NCBI GenBank assembly: GCA_943370145.1 | Contig: CALRPY020000099.1 | Coordinates: 1 to 9,209, forward strand | Length of the DNA: 9,209 nt | Direction of reading: 5' to 3' | DNA from: Ga0077536 sp943370145 | GTDB lineage: Bacteria; Pseudomonadota; Gammaproteobacteria; Ga0077536 | In this document: positions 1 to 6,279 of the stretch, one piece after another | How positions within the stretch are numbered: position 1 is the first letter of the stretch | Layout: every line of letters starts with the position of its first letter | Notes under the pieces: generated by a model | Seen by the model: only the letters and a program-made list of their open reading frames with translations | Databases searched by the model: none | What the model was told of the DNA's origin: nothing | Made by a program: the position numbers and the translations under genes

Positions 1-187
1 ACGAGACAGCCCGCGACGGGAGCGGCGAAGACCCGCGCCCGCGTGCCTCAGAAAGAAAAGGTGTCAGATTTGAAATCTGACACCTTTTCTCGGCTCTGGA
101 CCCTGCAGAGGCCGTCTGAACGCAGCGCGGGACACAGTTGCTCGGTGGCTATACCCCAGCACTACGGACGATGCACACTGCCCGTGG
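1..187. other. Left-edge non-coding stretch, no supportable gene
   Basis: Apart from the palindrome at 54-90, I see no gene with a convincing product. One plus-strand frame is open from base 1 to a TGA at 193-195, and the other two close inside the palindrome. None gives a recognisable protein tail. A short repeat GTGGCTA occurs twice, near 153 and 184, the second copy touching the stop codon of the next gene. A plus-strand gene could end in this stretch, but the window does not reach far enough left to tell. Confidence 0.4.
54..90. repeat. 37-base near-perfect palindrome, REP/RAYT-like or bidirectional terminator
   Basis: Two 18-base arms (54-71 and 73-90) are exact reverse complements around a single G at 72. 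Each arm contains GGTGTCAGATTT, and the outer ends are an A-run on the left and TTTTCT on the right. The A-run, stem and T-run pattern fits an intrinsic terminator working in both directions, and it lies 98 bases past the stop of the minus-strand LLM oxidoreductase. The arm GGTGTCAGATTT also resembles dispersed palindromes that I recall flanking REP-associated tyrosine transposase genes in environmental proteobacteria. It is clearly more AT-rich than everything around it. The palindrome itself is directly visible; which of the two roles applies is inference. Confidence 0.75.
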
Positions 188-1318
188 CTAGGTGAAGCGC
201 GGCATCACGCGCGTCGCGAACAGATCGAGCGAGCGCAGGATCTGGTCGCGGTCGTGCAGGCCCTGCGGCACGATCAGGAAGACCTCGTTCAGCGGTACGG
301 CCGACGCCGCTTCCTCGATGCGGCGGCACAGCGTGTCGGGCGAGCCGAACAGCGTGTTGACGCCGCCCTGGCCGAAGGGCACGGCCCATTCCTCCCAGAA
401 CCAGCGCATGTCCGACGCGAGCGCTTCGGCTTCCGCGTCCGTCCTCGCGCAGATCATGAGCCCGCCCCAAGCCGCCTCGTCGCCGGGTGCCGGCGTGTAG
501 CCGTGCAGCGCCGCTTCCTCGCGATAGCCGTCCCACAGCAGCCGGCAGAAATCCATGTCCGGCGACATGATGATTGGCTTGCCGCGGTATTTCGCCCAGA
601 AGCGCGCGGTGCGCAGGGATGCGCCGAAGCCCCCGTACAGCGGCGGGTGGGGCGTCTGCAGGGGACGCGGCGCAATGCCGATTTCGCGGATCCGCATGTC
701 GGCATCGACGCCGCGGCCGTAACGTGTGTAGACGTCGTGGCGGTGCGGGTTGACCATGCCGGGTGGCGGCAGCTGCCAGTACCTGCCCTGGTGGCTGAAG
801 GTGTCCTGGGTCAAGGCCTTGACGACGACATCGACGAATTCGCCGAAATACTCGCGGTTGATGCGGTCGGCTTCCATGTTCTTGTTCCAGGGGCCGACCG
901 CGCCGACCTCGGCCTTGACCTTGAAGTTCTCGACCCAGCGCGACTGGTAACCGCGCACGAGCCCGACGCCGAGGCGGCCCTTCAACATGTGGTCCATGGT
1001 CGCTATCGCCTCGGCCGTGCGCAGCGGGTTGTGCGCGGTCGACACGAAGCCACACGTGATCACGCGCAGGCGCCGGCTGTGCTGGCCCAGCCACATGCCC
1101 ATCAGCGTCGGATCGTTGGCCGCCTCGAAACCTTCGATCTGCAGGTGATGCTCGGGGTGGCCCCAGCCCGCATAACCGACGTCGTCGGCGAAGCGCACGT
1201 AGTCGGCAATCTCCTCGAGCATGCGCTGGAACAGCGCCGGATCCTTGCCGGCCATGCCGCGTTCGAGTTCCGCGCGGCGGCCGACGGTGCAGTACATGAA
1301 CGGATTGAAGCGAATCAC
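188..1318 (-). CDS. LLM-class flavin-dependent oxidoreductase (luciferase-like monooxygenase)
   Basis: Predicted 376-residue cytoplasmic TIM-barrel enzyme of the bacterial luciferase-like (LLM) superfamily. Members use reduced flavin, usually FMNH2 from a partner reductase, to oxygenate organic substrates. Visible hallmarks are the PEHH segment (residues 55-58) within GWGHPEHHLQIEGFEA, the strand RVITCGFVSTAHNPLR (85-100), LGVGLVRGYQSRWVE (116-130), a PHPPLYGGFG stretch (223-232) and a typical family C-terminus ending VMPRF. Length is normal for the larger LLM subgroup. I chose the GTG at 1318-1316 because GAGGAG lies 6 bases upstream and the conserved fold begins immediately after it (IRFNPFMYC). 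An in-frame ATG at 1405 would add 29 low-complexity residues and would overlap the divergent start. The gene is divergent from the flavoprotein and monocistronic as far as the window shows. The substrate is not readable from sequence. Confidence 0.88.
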   Translation of the reverse strand: MIRFNPFMYCTVGRRAELERGMAGKDPALFQRMLEEIADYVRFADDVGYAGWGHPEHHLQIEGFEAANDPTLMGMWLGQHSRRLRVITCGFVSTAHNPLRTAEAIATMDHMLKGRLGVGLVRGYQSRWVENFKVKAEVGAVGPWNKNMEADRINREYFGEFVDVVVKALTQDTFSHQGRYWQLPPPGMVNPHRHDVYTRYGRGVDADMRIREIGIAPRPLQTPHPPLYGGFGASLRTARFWAKYRGKPIIMSPDMDFCRLLWDGYREEAALHGYTPAPGDEAAWGGLMICARTDAEAEALASDMRWFWEEWAVPFGQGGVNTLFGSPDTLCRRIEEAASAVPLNEVFLIVPQGLHDRDQILRSLDLFATRVMPRFT

Positions 1319-1403
1319 CGGCGTCTCCTCGTCCAGGGGCGGATTCGCGTATTCTCGCGGCTCTCCCCGTCCTTGGAAACGAGATGTCAGTGCGCGCCGA
1401 GCC
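1319..1403. promoter_or_regulatory. Divergent intergenic region, probable back-to-back promoters
   Basis: These 85 bases separate the minus-strand LLM oxidoreductase (GTG start) from the plus-strand flavoprotein (ATG at 1404), so promoters for both must lie here or inside the genes. TATTCT at 1350-1355 is a possible plus-strand -10 box, and TTTCCA (minus strand, 1379-1374) is a weak -35-like element. Neither has a well-matched partner at standard spacing. No clear operator palindrome is visible. Confidence 0.3.
1325..1330 (-). promoter_or_regulatory. Shine-Dalgarno deciding the GTG start of the LLM oxidoreductase
   Basis: On the minus strand the sequence is GAGGAG, six bases, then GTG at 1318. 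This is a near-ideal ribosome binding site. No comparable site precedes the alternative ATG at 1405, so translation most likely starts at the GTG. Confidence 0.7.
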
Positions 1404-2684
1404 ATGAATCAGCATCAGCCCCGAGCCGAGGCCGGCCCGGATGTGCCCGATGTCGCCCTCGACGTCGCCGTGATCGGCGGTGGCCCTGCGGGACTGATGG
1501 CGGCCGAGGCCGCGAGCGCGCAGGGTGCGCGGGTCGTCGTCTATGACGCGATGGCCTCGGTCGGCCGCAAGTTCCTGCTCGCGGGCAAGGGCGGACTGAA
1601 TCTCACGCATGCCGAGGCCCTGCCGGTGTTCGAATCCCGCTACGGCGTCGCCCGGACGAGCCTGGCGCCGCTGCTGGAAGCCTTCGGCCCGGCCGAGCTG
1701 CGCGCGTTCGCGGCGCAGCTCGGCCTCGACACCTTCGTCGGCAGCTCGGGCCGCGTGTTTCCGCGCGACATGAAGGCCGCGCCGCTGCTGCGGCGCTGGC
1801 TGCACCGCCTGCGCGAGCGCGGCGTCAGGTTCCGCATGCGCCATCGCTGGCGCGGCTGGGAGGTCGACGGCACGCTCCGCTTCGCGACGCCCGACGGCGA
1901 AGTCCACGTGCGGGCCGGGGCGACCGTGCTCGCGCTTGGTGGCGGCAGCTGGCCGAGGCTCGGCAGCGATGGCGCATGGACCGCGCTGCTCGCCGCCCGC
2001 GGCGTCGACGTCGTGCCGCTGCGGCCGGCGAACTGCGGTTTCGACGTGCGCTGGAGCACTCATTTCGTCGAACGCCATGCGGGGGCGCCGGTCAAGCCGG
2101 TAGCCGCAAGCTGCGGCACCGCCGACGGGCGCACGCTGGTGCAACGCGGCGAGTTCGTCGTCACGGCGGGGGGTATCGAGGGCAGCCTGGTTTATGCCCT
2201 GTCCGCGCCCTTGCGCGATGCGCTGGATGCGCACGGCGCCGCGCGGCTCATGCTCGACCTGCTGCCCGATTTCGACCTGGCCCGCGTGGAGCGCGCGCTG
2301 GCCGCACCCCGCGGCAAGCGCACGCTGTCGGAGCATCTCAAGCGCGGGCTCGGGCTCACCGGCGTCAAGGCTTCGCTGCTGCGGGAGGTCCTGCGGCGTG
2401 AAGATTTCGATGACCCGCTGCGTCTTGCGCAGTGCGTCAAGAATCTGCCGCTGGAACTCGTCGCGGCCCGTCCGATCGCCGAGGCCATCAGCTCCGCCGG
2501 CGGCATTGCGCTCGGGATGCTCGATGCGAAGCTGATGCTGCGCGAGCTGCCCGGCGTGTTCTGTGCCGGTGAAATGCTCGACTGGGAAGCGCCGACCGGC
2601 GGCTACCTGCTGACGGCCGCGTGCAGCACCGGCCATCACGCGGGCCGCGCGGCAGCGGAATGGTGCGTCGCACAGGAGGCTTGA
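1404..2684 (+). CDS. BaiN/HI0933-like FAD flavoprotein, TIGR03862 (PP_4765) type
   Basis: Predicted 426-residue FAD-dependent oxidoreductase of the HI0933/BaiN-like family. It best fits the TIGR03862 'PP_4765' subgroup, whose reaction is not established. The N-terminal Rossmann motif is VAVIGGGPAG (21-30), followed by the ribose-binding acidic residue D48 after VVVY. Then come the family signatures GRKFLLAGKGGLNLTHAE (54-71), SSGRVFPRDMKA (114-125), a second dinucleotide motif ATVLALGGGSWPRLGSDG (173-190), TAGGIEGSLVYAL (254-266) and the C-terminal FAD segment GEMLDWEAPTGGYLL (389-403). Length is typical. The ATG at 1404 is preferred because the Rossmann strand begins about 20 residues in; the reading frame stays open upstream, but only by running back into the divergent gene. 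Its Shine-Dalgarno is weak. It could supply redox functions to the neighbouring LLM enzymes, but that is only inference. Confidence 0.82.
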   Translation: MNQHQPRAEAGPDVPDVALDVAVIGGGPAGLMAAEAASAQGARVVVYDAMASVGRKFLLAGKGGLNLTHAEALPVFESRYGVARTSLAPLLEAFGPAELRAFAAQLGLDTFVGSSGRVFPRDMKAAPLLRRWLHRLRERGVRFRMRHRWRGWEVDGTLRFATPDGEVHVRAGATVLALGGGSWPRLGSDGAWTALLAARGVDVVPLRPANCGFDVRWSTHFVERHAGAPVKPVAASCGTADGRTLVQRGEFVVTAGGIEGSLVYALSAPLRDALDAHGAARLMLDLLPDFDLARVERALAAPRGKRTLSEHLKRGLGLTGVKASLLREVLRREDFDDPLRLAQCVKNLPLELVAARPIAEAISSAGGIALGMLDAKLMLRELPGVFCAGEMLDWEAPTGGYLLTAACSTGHHAGRAAAEWCVAQEA

Positions 2685-2762
2685 GTGGCCCTCCCCGATG
2701 GCGCGACATCCAGGCTTCTGGCACCTTAAGCTCCCGTTCAGAACCAGCAGAAAGCAGCACGC

Positions 2763-3635
2763 ATGAAATTCGGCAAGTACGGCGTATTCACGTTCACAGA
2801 TGCGATGGACGCGGCCCAGCTCGCGGAGCTTGCACGTCGCGTCGAGGCCCTCGGGTATTCGACGCTGTGGTATCCGGAAGCGTTCAACTACGAGACCTTC
2901 GCGATCGGCGGCTACCTGCTGTCGCACAGCGAGAAGCTCATCGTCGCCAGTGGCATCGCCAACATCTACGCACGCGACCCTGCGGCGTCGGTGATGGGCC
3001 ACAACAGCCTCAACAGCCTCTATGGCGGCCGTTTCGTGCTCGGTCTCGGCGTCTCGCACGCACCGCTCGTCGCGGACATGCGCGGCCACCAGTACAAGCA
3101 GCCCGTCGCAACGATGCGCGCCTACCTCGACGCGATGGACCAGGCCTGGCAGGCGCTCGGCCAGGACAAGGTCGAGAAGAAACTCGTGCTCGCCGCGCTG
3201 GGCCCGAACATGAGCAAGCTCGCCGCGGAGCGCACGCTGGGCGCCTTCCCCTACAACATCACGCCCGAGCAGGCGGCGATCTCGCGCGCGCAGATGGGTG
3301 CGGGCGCGGCGGTCATCTGCGAACAGAAGGTCTGCCTGTGCACCGACCCGGCGGTTGCCCGCAAGGCAGCGCGCGCGGCGCTCGGTCCGTACCTGCCGTT
3401 GCCGAACTACTTCAAGAACTGGTTCCGCCTGGGTTTCGATGAGTCGGACCTGAAGGACGGCGGCAGCGATCGCCTGATGGACGCCATGGTGCTGTGGGGC
3501 GACGCCGCGCAGATCGGCTCGAAACTCGACGCCTATTTCGCCAAGGGCGCCGACCAGGTCGTGATCCAGCCGATCCGGCCCGACGGCGCGCCGGGCCCGG
3601 ACTGGGCCGCGCTCGAGGCGCTCGCCCCGAAATAA
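2763..3635 (+). CDS. TIGR03620-type (F420-class) LLM oxidoreductase
   Basis: Predicted 290-residue soluble TIM-barrel enzyme of the luciferase-like superfamily. It resembles the shorter group named after MSMEG_4141 (TIGR03620), annotated as probable F420-dependent oxidoreductases. Visible features are the N-terminal strand MKFGKYGVFTF, GYSTLWYPEAFNYE (31-44), ASGIANIYARDP (62-73), YGGRFVLGLGVSHAPLV (87-103), the LAALGPNM loop (143-150) and a C-terminal VVIQPIRPDG (266-275). It shares a fold with the divergent 376-residue enzyme but is about 86 residues shorter, so the two are not a recent duplication. It starts 78 bases after the flavoprotein stop; the Shine-Dalgarno is weak. F420 is unusual in gammaproteobacteria, so FMN may be the real cofactor. 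The fold assignment is firm; the cofactor and substrate are not. Confidence 0.82.
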   Translation: MKFGKYGVFTFTDAMDAAQLAELARRVEALGYSTLWYPEAFNYETFAIGGYLLSHSEKLIVASGIANIYARDPAASVMGHNSLNSLYGGRFVLGLGVSHAPLVADMRGHQYKQPVATMRAYLDAMDQAWQALGQDKVEKKLVLAALGPNMSKLAAERTLGAFPYNITPEQAAISRAQMGAGAAVICEQKVCLCTDPAVARKAARAALGPYLPLPNYFKNWFRLGFDESDLKDGGSDRLMDAMVLWGDAAQIGSKLDAYFAKGADQVVIQPIRPDGAPGPDWAALEALAPK

Positions 3636-3646
3636 CCTTGACCGAC

Positions 3647-3672
3647 GACCCCCGGCGCGGCGCGCCGGGGTC
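3647..3672 (+). terminator. GC-rich intercistronic hairpin without a T-run
   Basis: The arms GACCCCCGGCGCG (3647-3659) and CGCGCCGGGGTC (3661-3672) are complementary apart from one bulged C. The innermost pairs must open to form a loop. The hairpin sits between the LLM stop and the epoxide hydrolase Shine-Dalgarno. No T-run follows, so it is not a classical intrinsic terminator. It could protect the upstream message 3' end or partly attenuate transcription between the two genes. Confidence 0.4.
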
Positions 3673-3685
3673 CTGCCACCGCAGC

Positions 3686-3691
3686 GAGGAG
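3686..3691 (+). promoter_or_regulatory. Shine-Dalgarno of the epoxide hydrolase
   Basis: GAGGAG lies six bases before the ATG at 3698. It selects this ATG over the in-frame upstream extension, which would run back into the preceding gene. Confidence 0.75.
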
Positions 3692-3697
3692 CCCCCG

Positions 3698-4840
3698 ATG
3701 AGCGAAGTGCGCGCTTTCCAGATCAGGATTCCCGAGCATGATCTCGATGACCTCCGCCGGCGGCTGCTCGCGACGCGCTGGCCCGAGCGCGAGACACCCG
3801 ACGACTGGAGCCAGGGCATCCCGCTCGCCTACATGCGGGAAGTCGTCGAGCACTGGGCCGGGCGCTACGACTGGCGGCGCATCGAGGCGCGGCTGAACGC
3901 CTATCCGCAGTTCATCACCGAAATCGACGGGCTCGACATACAGTTCATGCACATCCGCTCGCCGCACCCGGGCGCGCTCCCGCTGGTCATGACCCACGGC
4001 TGGCCGGGTTCGGTGATCGAATTCATGAAGGTCATCGATCCCCTGGTCGACCCGGTGGCCCATGGGGGCGACGCGCGCGACGCCTTTCACGTCGTGTGCC
4101 CGACGCTGCCGGGCTTCGGTTTCTCCGGCAAGCCGACCGCGCCGGGCTGGAAGATCCAGCGCATCGCGCGCGCATGGGGACAGTTGATGGCGCGCCTTGG
4201 CTACGACCGGTACGTCGCGCAGGGGGGCGACTGGGGCTCGGCCGTCACGCACTGCATCGGACTCTCCGAGACCGCCCAATGCGCCGCGATCCACGTCAAC
4301 ATGCCACTGGTGAGCCCGAGCCCGGCGCTGATGCAGGACCTGGACGAACTCGAGCAGGGCGCGCTCGCCAGCTGGAAGCACTACCAGGACTGGGATTCGG
4401 GCTATTCGAAGGAGCAGAGCACGCGGCCGCAGACCGTCGGCTATGGCCTCGTCGACTCGCCGGTCGGCCAGGCCGCGTGGATTCTGGAGAAGTTCTGGGC
4501 CTGGACCGACAGCGATGGCCATCCCGAGAACGTGCTGACCCGCGACGAACTGCTCGACAACGTCATGATGTACTGGCTGCCGGCCAGCGGCGCGTCGTCC
4601 GCGCGCCTCTATTGGGAAAGCTTTGCGGTGCTGCTGGAAAAGCATCAGCAAATCGACCTGCCCGCCGGCGTAAGCATCTTCCCGCGCGAGATATTCCGTG
4701 CGTCCCGCCGCTGGTGCGAGGAACGCTACCCGAAGCTCGTGCACTACAACGTGCTGCCGAAAGGGGGGCATTTCGCGGCCTTCGAACAACCCGCGGTGTT
4801 CGTCGACGAGGTGCGCGCGACTTTCCGCCACGTACGATAG
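3698..4840 (+). CDS. Microsomal-type epoxide hydrolase (alpha/beta hydrolase with EHN domain)
   Basis: Predicted 380-residue epoxide hydrolase that opens epoxides to vicinal diols through a covalent aspartyl ester. The first ~100 residues form the N-terminal EHN domain typical of the microsomal (EPHX1-like) class (IPEHDLDDLRRRLLATRWPE, 11-30). The hydrolase core follows: oxyanion-hole HGWPGS (100-105), LPGFGFSGKP (137-146), nucleophile elbow GGDWGS with D178, and general base H358 in KGGHFAAFEQP. E331 in FPRE lies exactly 27 residues before the histidine, as E404 and H431 do in human EPHX1 as I recall it. Lid tyrosines that would polarise the epoxide are probably Y236 (SGYSKEQSTRPQTVG) and Y305 (ARLYWES). 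There is no signal peptide or membrane anchor, so it should be cytosolic. All catalytic residues are present. The neighbouring monooxygenase-like genes could generate its epoxide substrate, but that is inference. Confidence 0.92.
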   Translation: MSEVRAFQIRIPEHDLDDLRRRLLATRWPERETPDDWSQGIPLAYMREVVEHWAGRYDWRRIEARLNAYPQFITEIDGLDIQFMHIRSPHPGALPLVMTHGWPGSVIEFMKVIDPLVDPVAHGGDARDAFHVVCPTLPGFGFSGKPTAPGWKIQRIARAWGQLMARLGYDRYVAQGGDWGSAVTHCIGLSETAQCAAIHVNMPLVSPSPALMQDLDELEQGALASWKHYQDWDSGYSKEQSTRPQTVGYGLVDSPVGQAAWILEKFWAWTDSDGHPENVLTRDELLDNVMMYWLPASGASSARLYWESFAVLLEKHQQIDLPAGVSIFPREIFRASRRWCEERYPKLVHYNVLPKGGHFAAFEQPAVFVDEVRATFRHVR

Positions 4841-5076
4841 GCGGGTTGCAAGCCGGTCGCCGGGCTGGCGCGGCGAACGGGAGACGGTGCTTGCGCAAGC
4901 CGCAGCACCGCCACCGCCGCACCCCGAACGGCATGGCGCCCTGCCGGCCTCGGACCGCGAGCCCGGCCACGCGGCGAGGGCACGTCCGGTTTGCGCCGGC
5001 ACGACCCCGGGTGGCACGATGCGACGGCCGCGCTCCGGCCGAGGCGGCGTAATCCAATTCCCTGCAGAGTAGGCAT
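4841..5076. other. Intergenic region between epoxide hydrolase and thiolase
   Basis: A 236-base gap holds the hairpin at 4885-4910 and a second GC stem, CGGCCG (5025-5030) against CGGCCG (5036-5041) with a CGCTC loop. The bases just before the thiolase (5050-5063) are locally AT-richer, and GAGTAGG at 5067-5073 is a weak Shine-Dalgarno. The gap is much longer than the other same-strand gaps, so the thiolase may have its own promoter. I could not identify convincing -35/-10 boxes. Open frames here give only compositionally biased peptides, so I see no gene. Confidence 0.4.
4885..4910. terminator. Hairpin downstream of the epoxide hydrolase
   Basis: CGGTGC (4885-4890) and TGCG (4892-4895) pair with CGCA (4901-4904) and GCACCG (4905-4910). 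This leaves one bulged T and a five-base CAAGC loop. It lies 44 bases past the epoxide hydrolase stop. With no T-run, a role as 3' end or attenuator is possible but unproven. Confidence 0.35.
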
Positions 5077-6264
5077 ATGACGCAAGTAGTGATTGTCGAC
5101 AACATCCGCACCGGCCTCGCCAAGGCCCATCGCGGCACCTTCAACCTCACGCGAGCCGACGAACTCGTGGCCCACTGCATCGACGCGCTGCTCGCGCGCA
5201 ATCCCGCACTGGACCCGGCGGAAGTCGACGATGTCGTCGTCGGTGTGGCGCGGCAGATTGGCGAGCAGTCCGGCAACATGGCGCGCAATGCCGTCGCCCT
5301 GTCGAAGCTGCCGGTTTCGGTGGCGGCGGCGACCCTCAGCCGCGCCTGCTCGTCGGGCCTCAATTCGATTGCCGTCGCCGCGAACCAGATTGCAAGCGGC
5401 TGCGGCGACATCGCGATCGCGGGCGGTGTCGAATCGATCAGCGGACTGGAGCGCGGGACGCCGGCGAAGTTCGATGACCATCCGCGCCTGCTGGCGGAAA
5501 TGCCCGCGATCTACATGCCGATGGGCAATACCGCCGAAGTCGTCGCGCGCCGTTACAAGGTGTCGCGCGAGGCGCAGGACGCGTACTCGGTGCAGAGCCA
5601 GCAGCGTTATGCAGCCGCGGTGGCGGCCGGCCATATCGCCGACGAAATCGCGCCGATGGCCGTCAAGTGGCGCAAGGTGATCGCCAAGGACACCAGGGAA
5701 ACCGCCATCGTCGACGGCATCGTCGACCGGGACGAATGCAACCGGCCCGACACGACCGTGCAGGCCCTGGCCTCGCTGCCGCCGGCCTTCGAGGAGAGCG
5801 GCAGCGTGACCGCCGGCAATTCCTCGCAGCTGTCGGACGGCGCCTCGATGACGCTGCTGATGTCAGAGCGGCGTGCCCAGCAGTTGGGGCTCACGCCGCT
5901 CGCCTATTTCCGCGGTTTTGCCGTCGCCGGCTGCGAGCCGGACGAGATGGGCATCGGACCGGTCTTCGCGATCCCGAAACTGCTGAAGTACAAGAACCTG
6001 GGCCTCTCCGACATCGACCTCATCGAACTCAACGAGGCGTTTGCGTCGCAGTGCCTGTACTGCCGCGACGCGCTCGGCATCGACAACGAAATCTACAACG
6101 TCAACGGCGGCTCGATCGCGATCGGGCATCCGTTCGGCATGACCGGTTCGCGGCTCACCGGCGTCGTGCTCCGCGAACTGCGCCGCCGCGGCAAGAAGCT
6201 CGGCATCGTCTCCATGTGCATCGGCAAGGGCATGGGCGCGGCGGGGCTGTTCGAGGCCTGCTGA
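5077..6264 (+). CDS. Thiolase family protein (acetyl-CoA C-acyltransferase)
   Basis: Predicted 395-residue thiolase, catalysing CoA-dependent cleavage of 3-ketoacyl-CoA or the reverse condensation. The nucleophilic cysteine is C91 in LSRACSSGLNSIAVAANQI, within the N-terminal thiolase domain. The NEAF motif is at 319-322, the catalytic histidine is H351 in NGGSIAIGHPFGMTGSRL, and the second catalytic cysteine is C381 in MCIGKGMGAAG. The length is standard and the gene is intact. Two positions differ from the commonest thiolase signatures: HPFGMTG rather than HPLGASG, and CIGKGMG rather than CIGGGMG. This suggests a branch other than the classical acetoacetyl-CoA thiolase. In context it could shorten acyl-CoA intermediates from the hydrophobic compound handled by the upstream enzymes. 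A general role in fatty-acid oxidation is equally compatible. The ATG sits within CATATG, after a weak GAGTAGG site. Confidence 0.92.
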   Translation: MTQVVIVDNIRTGLAKAHRGTFNLTRADELVAHCIDALLARNPALDPAEVDDVVVGVARQIGEQSGNMARNAVALSKLPVSVAAATLSRACSSGLNSIAVAANQIASGCGDIAIAGGVESISGLERGTPAKFDDHPRLLAEMPAIYMPMGNTAEVVARRYKVSREAQDAYSVQSQQRYAAAVAAGHIADEIAPMAVKWRKVIAKDTRETAIVDGIVDRDECNRPDTTVQALASLPPAFEESGSVTAGNSSQLSDGASMTLLMSERRAQQLGLTPLAYFRGFAVAGCEPDEMGIGPVFAIPKLLKYKNLGLSDIDLIELNEAFASQCLYCRDALGIDNEIYNVNGGSIAIGHPFGMTGSRLTGVVLRELRRRGKKLGIVSMCIGKGMGAAGLFEAC

Positions 6265-6279
6265 GGCCGCGACCGCCGT

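Noticed and set aside
1..195. Plus-strand frame open from the left edge to the TGA at 193-195, possibly the tail of an upstream gene
   Set aside because: It reads straight through the palindrome and gives no recognisable C-terminus. Its lack of stops over 64 codons is expected in GC-rich DNA. Cannot be decided without sequence to the left.
1318..1405. 29-residue N-terminal extension of the LLM oxidoreductase from the ATG at 1405
   Set aside because: No ribosome binding site, low-complexity content, overlap with the divergent start, and a better GTG with GAGGAG at the domain boundary.
162..3089. Very long minus-strand open frame of 975 codons
   Set aside because: It runs antisense to the flavoprotein and part of the small LLM gene, and out of frame through the minus-strand LLM gene. 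Its product is Ala/Arg/His-rich with no recognisable domain. High GC with G/C-ending codons suppresses stops in such shadow frames, and the overlapping genes all have clear family motifs.
3533..5017. 494-codon minus-strand open frame opposite the epoxide hydrolase
   Set aside because: It is a mirror of a gene with intact catalytic residues. The translated protein is compositionally biased and has no motif or ribosome binding site.
4841..5076. Small gene or ncRNA in the gap before the thiolase
   Set aside because: Open frames here are biased continuations of shadow frames without ribosome binding sites. The hairpins alone do not support an RNA gene, and no promoter was found.
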